Origin: Lepiota brunneoincarnata
Lineage: Eukaryota; Basidiomycota; Agaricomycetes; Agaricales; Agaricaceae
Assembly: GCA_023014365.1 (NCBI GenBank)
Contig: JAEBUN010000003.1
Location: forward strand, 1,984,001 to 2,048,000
Direction: 5' to 3'
DNA length: 64,000 nt
The notes below the pieces were generated by a model. That model saw only the letters and a list, made by a program, of their open reading frames with translations, had not been told where the DNA came from and did no database searches. Numbering within the stretch: position 1 is the stretch's first letter; every line of letters begins with the position of its first letter. A program made the position numbers and the translations under genes. Positions 1 through 10,749 of the stretch are shown here, one piece after another.

Positions 1-571
<571 letters not shown>

Positions 572-737
572 ATTTCATTTGGATTTTGATTGTAATCTTA
601 TTGTAATGTAATATTTATTTTTGACGCCTTCCGTCGATCTTCCGCTCCGACATAACGCCCTCTCGTTCTTTCACCGAGGTTTTGCCATGGGATAAATATG
701 CACAGTAATGTGAGAGCGACTAGGGAGACTCGTCCAG

Positions 738-1923
738 ATGCTCGTCGATTCCGTTCTACCCAACGAATTGCTCACTGCTATCTTCCAGCATCTTGATCCA
801 CAAGCCCTAGCCAACGTTGCTAGGGTATCCCACAGGTTCAACGGTGTTGCAGAGTATCTGCTTTACTCGTTCATTTCCATTACAGATGTTTTGGTTGAAC
901 CGGAACACCTCCCACACCGTACCATCCGATGGTGCCAGGCTATGCACTCTCGTGCCCACCTCGCTCGCTTCGCCAAACGTTTACAGATCCGATGGCACGC
1001 AGAACCCAGGACCCCGCCCTCACCACTCCTACTAACCGTTTGCAACCAACTCTCGTATACGCTGCCTCTTTTGCTCGAGCTAGAGCACCTCGAACTCTTT
1101 CTCGGCCCGGCCAATTTTATTTCCGTCCCACACGAAAACATCCACGCAGTCGAACGAGTCCTTCACAGCTCTGTTTTTCCTGCCCTCTGCTCCTGCTCGC
1201 TCGGGGCAGAATATACCAAGGGCATTCAACCGTACACCACCCACCTCACTGCCTTTCTCTCCCGCACACTTGCCCTTCGTCACTTGGGGCTCTCTGATCA
1301 CCACTCCTCACTCAATCTCCCTCCGGCTACACAAGTCCTTGCGTTCCTTCAGACATTCCGCGGTTCTGCTGCAGCCGCTGCATCACTGCTCCCCGGTCGT
1401 CCAGTTCATAACCTCTCCCTCATTGGCCAAGACTCCGATGTCAGTCAGGAGAATCTCCTCCGCATGACATACACAAGCACGCCTCTCCGCTCCCTCGATC
1501 TCTCTGCCATCTCCGCCCGAGCGGTCTTGTTACGGAACGTTGCTGCGTATCTTCCTACGCTGGAGCGTTTGAGGGTGAGACTCGCATTGAGACACACCCT
1601 CCATTATGCGTTCTCTGGTATCGTAAGCGTCCCCTTCTTTTCATCTCCAAATCACATATTTGACCAAAGAACAAAACTGCTGACTATGTTATCTGCAAGC
1701 GTAGAGGCTACTCGCAGGCCTCTCGTCCGTTTTAAGCGCCTTCCCGAACCTCGTTTATCTCGACTTATCCCCAACCGAGAGCGGTAGAGCAAACCCATCC
1801 GATGAGAATGCATTGTGTATCGAATGGATCCGCGTATGTCCGTTGTTAAGGACCGTCGTATTTCCGTCCCAAATGGAGTGGGTCCTGGATGACGAGGGTG
1901 GATGGGATATGATTGGACCCTAA
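738..1923 (+). CDS. F-box protein
   Basis: Likely substrate adaptor of an SCF ubiquitin ligase. The N-terminus (VLPNELLTAIFQHLDPQAL, then VARVSHRFN) is a clear F-box: Leu-Pro-x-Glu-Leu-Leu followed by the conserved Val-x-x-x-Arg. The body has the leucine-rich spacing seen in many basidiomycete F-box proteins. A 100-base intron at 1618-1717 (GTATCG..GCAG, phase 1) removes an in-frame stop and restores a typical C-terminus containing FPNLVYLDLS and IEWIRVCPLLRTVVFP before TAA at 1921. Without this splice the frame would end at 1787. The target is unknown. No neighbour suggests a specific job. Confidence 0.8.
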
Positions 1924-4900
1924 TTGGATTGGACTATCTTTCAGGGGGGGGGGTGTCGATTGTAGGACTGGAACACAAGGTGCGCATAGTGGGAGCAGCA
2001 TCCTGGAAACCTGAGCCTATCTAGAGTACAGGCACTGATGGTTCTTCAGCTTCTCCGGGTAAATTGAGAACGATAATTAGCCGCTTCGCCCTCGCCGTCA
2101 TGCTTTCAACCAAAACAGACAGGAGCACAGCTTCTTCTGCGGTTCGCGTGGAAGTTCTGCCTTCCTGGGTATTTATCATCAGGTCGGGCTCATGAGGTCA
2201 ACTTGGGTCTTGGGAAGGGGGCGTCAGGACGAACAATGCTAGCCCGGGCGAGCGCTGTTTGACTGGACTTGGGCTTGATGGGCGATCAGCGACCACCCCA
2301 TTTCCACACCCCGACATCTCACCAGTTCACACAATGCTACGAACCACCCCAATTCCTCAGATCATGGGAGTCGTCAGCCTGTGGTGCCTTCTTACACCCT
2401 CACGTTCGCTCTTTAGCAGTAAACCCCCATCCGCATCTCGCATCTTTGCGAGGTTCACGCGGCAACCTCCTTAGCCTCCCTGTTATCACAGCTGTGATCT
2501 CACTCAGGCGAAATTTGGCCAGGGAGCGCCAAACCTAGACCACTTAACTTTTTGGGGCTCCACCATCTGCTTCCATAACAGACCCATGGGTATTGGCGAC
2601 ACGTTCCATGGGGTAAAGAGGCTCTACAAGATCAAGTTCCGAATTCACAAACCACCCGCCACTCAATTCCAACATCTTTTCCAATGATTCACCAAGGATC
2701 CCGCGGTGTGCTCAAGCCTATATGTTCGTTCCCATTGCCCATTCACATCCCCACCAACATCACGAATAAGGTTGTGACTCATGTTTTCTGACTCCCAGTT
2801 ACGACGCCATGCGAATTACACAAACTGGATATAGCTCCTGAGTGCATATCCGCATATTCATCAGCTTTCACCCTCTTTCTTATTCCCACCCCCTTTGGAC
2901 CTATTTAACACAGGTTTTTCCTATGTCCGACCATATCGCGAGACTTCATCAGGATGGACTATGGATGTTCGGGGGTGGATAACATCTATGATATATATCT
3001 TACCTTATCGATAATCGGGTTTATTCAACACCCGTGCGCTCTTGCCTCTCTAGTAAATGAATGTCTTCCGTTGATCATGATCCCCCCCCTAGAATATCTC
3101 CGAATTCCTCCACTCTGAAGCCCTAGGCACGGGTGAAGTGGTTCGCCTGACTCCGCTGCATTTATCGTCCTCTCAGGTTCCTGAACGTTCAATCTCCAAT
3201 GGAACAACTACCCACACCTGGCACTTTGAGGGTCAACCTATCCCCATTCTAAGCCATGCGCATTGAGCACCGTGGCCCTTCCAGATCTGGTTTCTGGGGT
3301 CAGGCCCTGTCTGAAACCTCGGCTAGGATTCCTGAACGTAGGATTCCTGCACACTCAGCTGTCTACCCAATAGCTTCGGAATCGTCCTCGATACAAATTC
3401 TCCCTCTCTTGTCCTACGTCCTGCTTTCCTCACCGTTTTGGGTAATACCAGATGCAACCTGCATTGTACCTACCCGTCGATCGCAGGCAACCGAGGCTCT
3501 TGCATTCAATCACCTTGACGAACCCTCGCCCCGAACCTCTTGCCCGACCTTTTGCAGTTCAACCGTCCCAGACATGACGAAAGTACAGTACGTCGAACTC
3601 CTTTTCCTTTGAGCATTGACCCTGCATATTCACAGACAAAATTCTGATCTTTCGGGCATGGGCAGAGTCCGATGTAGCCCCCTCGAGCCACCCCCGAAGC
3701 GTCCCCATCCTTATCTTACTTCACAGTCTCCCGATTTCATACCAACCGTACTTTGCAGAATCTCTCACCCTGACCTCGATAAAACTACGGAGAAATGACA
3801 AACATACGCTTATCAATCAGCAGGGAATCAAGTACTACATTACTCCATACTTGGCGACTCGTTGTACATATAGGAGCATCGTACCTATTCTTATCAACAT
3901 AGACAGGCTTGTGCGCACACATGCCCTGATGAATAACATACCCCCGTACCTGAATCGATTCAAGGAAGAGCACCAGGTAATGATGGTGATCTTCGAAATT
4001 GTACAGACGATGCGGATTGTTGGATAGGTCATTCCGGAAACAAAGAACCCTCACAGGTTATCGTGTCCGCGGCTAGCGCGAGGAAGTGGCGACCAGGTGC
4101 TTTGTGTGTGCTTCACTGTTATTAACTCTGGAATATCCGCCGATTCCAATGTCTCGTTAAATAGTTCCTTGTCGTGGCTGATTCGTGTCCCCTCCTAAAT
4201 GCTTAGACTTGAATATACACTGGTATACACATTTCCTGATACAGGTTTGTGGTGATATTATTAGGTATGTGTCCGAGGTTTGTCCGGTGCTAGCACTCTT
4301 AATCGCCTCCACAGGTCTCATGGCTAGCTACTTAGACTGTTAACTAGGGTAGGGTACTCTTAGTCGAATTCTTCATTCAATCGCAAATCGATCGTAAATT
4401 CGGCAAGGATTTAATACCGAACGACCGGCTCGATCAATTGATCAGAAAAGGTGGGATCCCTTGACTGGATGAGGCCCCAATATTGTCTCCAAGACTTTCG
4501 CGTCGCCCCCCGAGAAATATTATATATTGCCCAAATTGGCCTTCCGCTGTGCTCAGCATAACAGACAAGTCCCAAATTCCCAATCGCGGCCCATGGACCC
4601 AATCGCGACGACTAGTTGGGTTGGTCCGGCGGACAAGTCTCACAGTGGCCTTGTTAGGAGTTCTGCAGACCCACCGGTCTAGTCACTCTGCTCGATCGCA
4701 TCACACGGCGAGTGCGATCGGGAGACATAGTCGAGTAATAGGTGATGGTTCCTGGAAATTGTGGCGCTGCCTGATGCATTATGGGTATTAATGATTTCAC
4801 TACCTGATATCATTACTGTGTTTTTAAAAGAGTTCCGTGCCAGCCCCTGCTGACCTGCCCGGCGTACCTTTACTACCGCTGATGGTCAGACGGAAAGTCG

Positions 4901-5564
4901 CATCAAATTCTAATCAATTGATGGGTCGAACATGGGCCTACTGGCTCTACAAAAGACCGGCCGGGTAAGTAGCATAGTGTCCTAGACCGGACTAGACACT
5001 GTTCACCGACGAAATCCGCTCGTGGATTTCGATACACCCGGCTATGATGTATTGTCTCAACTTAGGATCCGACCCCCAATCGATCATCGTTGGTGACCAA
5101 CATCCCATCGGGTGTGTGGCGGAGCTCCCCCTTTCCTGATAACAAGGCAGTGCATGGTGTCCTTCCTGGGTATATGATGTACATTCCATTGAAAACCTCC
5201 CTGATAAAAATGCATCGAAAGATGACAACAAGCGAGAAAGAATGACTGAATGAAAGGGGAGATGATGGTTGAAGCTTACAGCTATTGTGGGTATATATAA
5301 AAAATTCTACGATACATACATAGCGTACACATTAACAACCGTACAGCCGGACTCCGCCCGCCGCATAGGCCCCAGAACCCGCGGGGGCTATGATACGTGC
5401 GAGGCCGGGGAAGAAAAAGGGGCATGAACAAAATACGAGAAAATGTCCCAACTGCGGTGGAAGATTAAGGTGAAATTAATAACAGAATTAGCAAAGAAAA
5501 AAAAAAAAGAATGAACTCCTTTTTCCACGCCTCTTCTAGAGGCTTTAGGGCGGAGAACGGGAGG
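1924..5564. other. Gene-poor stretch, 3.6 kb
   Basis: I see no gene here. Only short ORFs under about 120 codons occur, on both strands, with no recognisable domain or splice-consistent chain. A run of ten G lies near 1944-1953, just behind the F-box stop codon, and an A-rich run near 5494-5509. There are no tRNA-like folds, terminal repeats or transposase motifs that I can recognise. It could hold decayed mobile DNA, a non-coding RNA or a lineage-specific short gene. Confidence 0.4.
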
Positions 5565-5577
5565 TCAGTTCTCCGCC
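5549..5577. repeat. 10-base perfect inverted repeat over the RGD1 stop codon
   Basis: GGCGGAGAAC at 5549-5558 and its exact reverse complement GTTCTCCGCC at 5568-5577 are separated by nine bases. The stop codon of the minus-strand RhoGAP gene (5565-5567) sits in the loop, so the last sense codons and the first 3' UTR bases can pair in the mRNA. Confidence 0.75.
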
Positions 5578-8267
5578 TCATCAACAAAAATATCCACAAA
5601 GTGATTGAGTATTGTCTCAATAGCCTAGCAAACGCCCAATCCCGTTAGTTGTTTCACATACTAGTTATGGATGGGAGCCTCACTAAATTCTGATGGAAGG
5701 TGTCCGGCATCATCGTTCCACCCGCACCATTCCCTATAGGCTGTCCGAACAATGTTGGTCCAAACACAATCGCGAGGTTCTGCATAGACATTTGATTCTC
5801 CGTTGCATGTTGGTTGATTCTAAATCAGCGTCAGGCCCATGTCTGTTTCTGGGCTCTAACCGTGAAAGACCTACCGATAGAGATGTCCCAAGAAAAATTT
5901 CAACGTCGAGTAATTCGGATCTGGTAAATCGTTGACGCGCTCGTGTAATCGTATATGTCTTAGTCTATCGTTCTCGATTTCTGTAATGGCGAGCCAGAGC
6001 CATTGGCGCCCGGTCACCAGCGACGAAGAATAAATGATACTCACTAGAAGCCTCCACAAAGCCTTGGTGTAATGAATGTGTCAACAGAGGGTCCGGTAGC
6101 TCCCTCAGCCACATCTTCATTACGCTTGTCACATTATTAATGTCACTTGACCATTCTGGGGCATCCAGGTCCACTGAATCCAAGTCTACGAAACGGAAAC
6201 CAGTCAATACAACTTCAAAATGAAGAAATAATCCTCACCCCTGTCCAACTTGGCTTTCAGCGCAGCAACCTTACTCGTCGTTCCACTGAGCCTATATATA
6301 CCTTGGTTCCCAATTCCATGCTTCTCGATCGCCTCGCAACATTTGATCATAATTAGCGGCACTTCCACCCCATCCCTCGCCATTTGCTCTGAAAGGTCTA
6401 TCCCAAAGGTCGGCCGACCTTTGTCCGAAACTCCATTTAGGTGGTTATTCGATTGTGCATGCTGTGCGTGGATGCTCTGGGTCGCGGCGGAATTATTGGG
6501 GGGGAGACGGGAGGGTTTTTCAGGGCTATGTGTTGGTAGTGGTGGGAGCTAGACAACCACTGTGAGTAGTCGAGGGGAGGTGTGAGTGGTGGTGGCAGGA
6601 CTTACAAATCCTTCTTCAGGTGGGCCATCTCTTCGTGGGCCCTTTGGAGCTCCTGACCCACGCGCATACACATAGTTTTGCATGTATGTCTTGAAGTCCG
6701 AGCGGTTGTCAATTGTCTCGATTGTCGCTTTCAGGCCTAGACCTGGGCAAACATTAATTTTTGGCGCATCGTGTCAAGGGGGGGGGGGGCTCACCATCGC
6801 CTTCGGGGGGGATCAATATCTGCCCGTCACTGAGGACGATGCTTTCGTATAGGAATGCGTATCTTGTCAGGTGGTATTGGGTGCCTAGATCAATTTCATC
6901 TGCACACTCCTTGAGCGCCTGCAGGAACATCATGGGATTGGCAACGGAAAGATAGTTATGAATAACAAAGGACTTACACGCAATATTCGGGGTAGCTGAA
7001 AGTTAAAGTATTCTTGTCGCATCGCCTGTGTATCAGTCACAGCTTTCCTGTACTGATCAGAGGCAGTTGAGACTCTGGCCCTGATATCATCCTCCTGACG
7101 CTGGATCTAAACGCCAATGCCAATCAACATGATGATCGTTCTCTATGATCAGAGATTAGCAGTTGGCAACAAACTTACATTGCCTGGGTTCTTTCCCTTG
7201 AGCAGGAGACCGCCCTTGGCAACGGCCTTGCCAATAACACGCTTTCCGCCGGCGCCTGATCGACTATGCACCGCGGTCTCCTTGAAAGACTCGCCCTCCT
7301 TTTGCAGCAGAACCCGCTCGAGCTCCTCGGACGACATCTCGAGTTTACTTTTGCATTTGTCTGTGATAGTTTCAGAGTCCTGAAGGGCGCGTTCATAACG
7401 TATTGCAAGTTCCTTTGTCTACCAGCAGTGTCAAAAGCAGTACACGTAGACGGATGAATGCGACACCTGCCTGTTTCCGGTTCTTGTCAACTTCCTTGAC
7501 GAGAGTCGCCAGCTCGTCACTCATCTCATTCAGCCGCTGTGCGAACCTCAGTCTGTTTTCGGCCATCATTTCATGCACTCGCATTGATGACTGCCATGCT
7601 GACACAAAGGAACTGTATTGGGGCGGGGTAAGAAGAGCGTGTTTGAAGAGGCGCGCAGAGCGTGGTACTCACCCAGCCTTTCCGTCGTTCGTAGCATAGG
7701 TTTCAGAGGTGGCACGAGCGATTTTTTGCAGATTGCGGCCATAATCGTCTTCAATGGCGGCACGCTTCTTGAAGAAGGCCGAGGCTTCCTGGTAATTGGT
7801 GTGAGAAAGGGTTACAGAGCGCAGGGGGGGGGGGGGGGTGCGCACCCTGCATGAGATAGTACTCTGTTTGATTCGGTCGAGCAGGAGCGGGACACCACAC
7901 TATACGTAAACGAGGGATTGAGTGAGTGTCAGTTCTGGGACTTGATGGCTTGGGAACGCACGTCGAGTTCGCAGAGGGTCCGGAGTACGCCCTCGTCAAA
8001 GTTGGGTTCTACGAGGACGGGATGCTCACTCTGAAGAGTGGTAACAGTGTCTCTGCGGTCTGGAAAGACAGAATGACTGTCCCTCCAATGGCCGGAGGAG
8101 GACTTGGGGCCAGCCGAGTCGATGCTGGATCTGGGCTGCGGGGACGAGGAGAAGGGGTGGAGGGGGGATGAGTCTGTCGAGTCTTGCGGCTGTCTCGAGT
8201 CTCGTTGGTTGTCAGAGTCCCATGGGGAGGGAGGGTCTGTATGTCCGTCGTCTGTTGTGTTCTTCAT
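5565..8267 (-). CDS. RGD1: F-BAR and RhoGAP domain protein (Rgd1 type)
   Basis: GTPase-activating protein for Rho-family GTPases, targeted to curved membranes by an F-BAR domain; in yeast, Rgd1 acts on Rho3/Rho4 in polarity and wall integrity. The start MKNTTDDGHTDP leads a Ser/Pro-rich N-terminus of about 100 residues. The F-BAR part follows with GVPLLLDRIKQST, then ASAFFKKRAAIEDDYGRNLQ and KELAIRYERALQDSE. Next come KAVAKGGLLLKGKNPGN and QYRKAVTDTQAMRQEYFNFQ. The RhoGAP domain forms the last 175 or so residues: FGIDLSEQMARDGVEVPLIM, the arginine-finger segment GIYRLSG, WLRELPDPLLT, VNDLPDPNYSTLKFFLGHL and NLAIVFGPTLFG. The protein ends DIFVDEAEN and is about 650 residues. Many short introns interrupt it; two have long C-tracts just behind the donor site. 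The start codon is only 61 bases from that of the divergent Tpt1-like gene. Confidence 0.93.
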
Positions 8268-8328
8268 GGTAATTGCAATTGTAAGGCTCTTCGGTCCACC
8301 TCAGTAGTCTCTCTATCTGGCCTGTCAC

Positions 8329-9329
8329 GTGTTCATCATCTCTCTTTTCATGCTCAAACCCGCCATTCCAGTCATCCCCCGAAAGCGACCGACTAGGACC
8401 TACAAAAAGTTTCTCAAGTATGCCTACAAGCCCCCTCCAACCCACGAACAACGCATCTGGGGAAGATCAGCTGCCACCTGGCTCAGGCACTATGCCAATC
8501 TGCGCCCAGACGCCTTTACCCCCATCTCAAGCATGGTACGTCTCTTTCCCCACCCCAGCCCTTGCCTTGCTGATACTCCCCTCGCAAAGAAAATGTCAAA
8601 CCACATCCCAGATGCCACTCTCAGCGAGGTCCTCCAATACGTCAGGAACGACCGCTCAAACCGCTTCCAGGTCGTCACCGACTTTGACAAAGTTGACGGC
8701 CAGGCCAACGCACAGAAGACGTGGTACATCCGTGCAAGAGAGGGCCACAGCATCCATGTATGTTACAAATCTCCCCGCTCACAGCTATAACCCTTTGCTG
8801 ACATTCTACACGCAGGGCGTTGATATCTCGACCGTTCAAGTAACCCGTCCATGGCGCATGCCCCACATCGTCTATGCCACCAAGCCCGAACTATGGAACC
8901 TCATAGGTACACTGTCCTATTTCCTCCTCCCACCCCCCTCCTCATTAACCAACACATGCAGAACGAAACGGCATCCAACCAGAATACCCAACTCTCTACC
9001 GCCCTCTCAACCACAATCCCAACTTTATCTACTTCACCAGCCACCTAACCACCCTCCCCTCCTCTCATAACTCCTCTCCGGCCTTTCAAAACCAGGAGAT
9101 CGTCCAACTGCATATCTCCCTCGACGTTCCTGCTGCCATGGAAGCAGGTATCAAATTCTTCCGCACAAAACACGACGACGTGGTCTCCACTGGACTGGCC
9201 GACCGAACCATCCCCCCAGGATTCTTTAAACGAGTACAAGTGGTTGTGTTGAAAGAGGAACTGCTCTACTCTTCTCCCCCAGAAAACGCGGAAGCAGAAC
9301 CACAAACACGAGAGCAGTCGAGGTCGTGA
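8329..9329 (+). CDS. Tpt1/KptA-like RNA 2'-phosphotransferase, divergent
   Basis: Tpt1 removes the splice-junction 2'-phosphate from tRNA using NAD. Exons joined across introns 8536-8589, 8758-8815 and 8907-8961 give a protein of about 278 residues. Family features seen are LRH near the N-terminus (TWLRHYANLRPDAFTPI), the EVLQYVRNDRSNRFQV helix, the core WYIRAREGHSI, and the C-terminal EAGIKFFRTKHDDVV..IPPGFFKRV. Two hallmark sites differ: the usual His-Gly-Thr of the NAD pocket reads YAT (IVYATKPELW), and the usual Arg-x-His-x-His segment reads NPNFIYF. The protein may therefore be an altered or inactive paralogue. The N-terminus is uncertain; Met codons at 8329 and 8350 are both possible. 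Confidence 0.72.
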
Positions 9330-9968
9330 AGTCGAGTGGAAGTGTGGGGAGCATGATTCCTTCTGCCTCCGAGCTCCAGAAGCTCCGGATGGCTGCACTC
9401 CACCCTTACTCCACCCCCCAACTCTGATCTCGTGCAATTCTCTTCGCACCTTTGCGCGTTTTGGACCACCCTGACACGTCCCTTGCCTTTGCACTTCAAA
9501 GGCGAGACCCTTGCGCTCAGTCATACTCCCCACCATTGGTTTCTCTCGTCATCTTTCGGTTCACATCCCAGAGACGAGATGAAATGATATTTCGTCCGGG
9601 ACGAACCGTGCACTGGGGTACTTTAAATGTTAAGCTGCAATGATAGTGATAGCGAGATCTAATTCCTGCAGCAAAATGTAAAATACCGGTAGGGGCTCCA
9701 TGAAGCTAGATAGCGAATACCTTTCAAGTAGCGAAGCTGCCACTGGCGCTAGCAACGACGGCACGTAAGCAGGATGAGCAATATCCTACCAAGTCGACAG
9801 CCAGTCCACTTCTACATGGGACAGGGCTAGAATCGACGCTGACTGTTCGAGGTGGATGTACCATAATCGATCTTCTAAATCCCTATTTTCTCTCTATTGC
9901 AGTATCTATTATACAAAACTCCTTTCATGATAAAGCTATGGAAAACAAAAACAGCATACAGAAAGACA
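9330..9968. other. Convergent intergenic region
   Basis: This is the 3' space between two converging genes. Nothing beyond short chance ORFs is seen; it presumably contains both 3' UTRs. Confidence 0.5.
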
Positions 9969-10749
9969 TCATAGTGCTCTAACCCCGGCATGGCGTTGGA
10001 ACCCCAATTCCTGATACACCTGGCGCTTCTCACCGCCACCAACAACTTCATCGAGCCATGCCGCTCCCCGCACAAACATCTCCCTCGCCGGAAACTCCTC
10101 AACAATCTCACAATCAAAATCAGGCACCGTGAGTCTATACTTTCTCCACAGTTCCGAATCCGACGGACTGCCATCTTCGAAACTGTACGCACCCAGCCCA
10201 ACAGAAAGCAGCTCAAACGCGGGAAGCTTTTCCATGCGTCGGAACATTTGGCCGATGGCGTAGTTTTCGACGAGGAAGAAGTGGGCTGCTGTGGGTGAGG
10301 TGATGTGTACGGTTGAGGTTGCTGTGCAGACGATTTGCCCGGAGCATACGAGGTGGACTTGGCGGACCTGGACGATGGGCGTTTTTGAGGATGTATTGGA
10401 GATGGTGGTGGGGTTTGGGGGGAGGGTGAGGGGCGTTTTGGGTGAGTCGGGTGTTGGGTGCCAGTAGGTGTGGCAGTAGACGACGGTGATTGAAATTGGG
10501 CGAGCAAAGTATGCGCTAGGAGGGGAGTGTGTGGATATAGGGTCTCTTATTCAACTTGTGTGTGTGGGATTACTTACCTCAGGATACGTTGGAGCTCTCC
10601 TTGAGCAGAGAGGGCAATGCGCTCAACACCAGTGACAGCTGAAGGCCAAGGGAACTAAACTTCCGATGAGCTTTCGTCCAAGTGTGCGTGACGGAGATAC
10701 TCACGGCAACGCTGGTAGTCTTGTTGGTGAAGGTGTAGGTGGGAGCCAT
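9969..10749 (-). CDS. Chorismate-lyase-like protein, paralogue A
   Basis: Function unproven. Exons 10705-10749, 10578-10654 and 9969-10515 join to about 222 residues starting MAPTYTFTNKTTSVA. The order of motifs resembles bacterial chorismate lyase UbiC: a leading ALSAQGELQRILSAYFARPI, then VRQVHLVCSGQIVCTATSTV, YAIGQMFRRMEKLPAFELL, LWRKYRLTVPDFDCEIVEEF and FPAREMF. The Arg of RQVHL and the Glu of IVEEF line up with the product-binding Arg and Glu of UbiC as I remember them. Fungi do not use UbiC for ubiquinone, so the substrate is open. The same family recurs at 23305-24121 on the other strand. There is no signal peptide or membrane segment. Confidence 0.7.

Noticed and set aside
8420..9070. 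216-codon plus-strand ORF in another frame of the Tpt1-like gene
   Set aside because: Runs through introns of the Tpt1-like gene; only the chosen frame gives family motifs on both sides of the splices.
9875..10507. 210-codon minus-strand ORF
   Set aside because: A Pro/Ser-rich shadow frame of the chorismate-lyase-like paralogue A.
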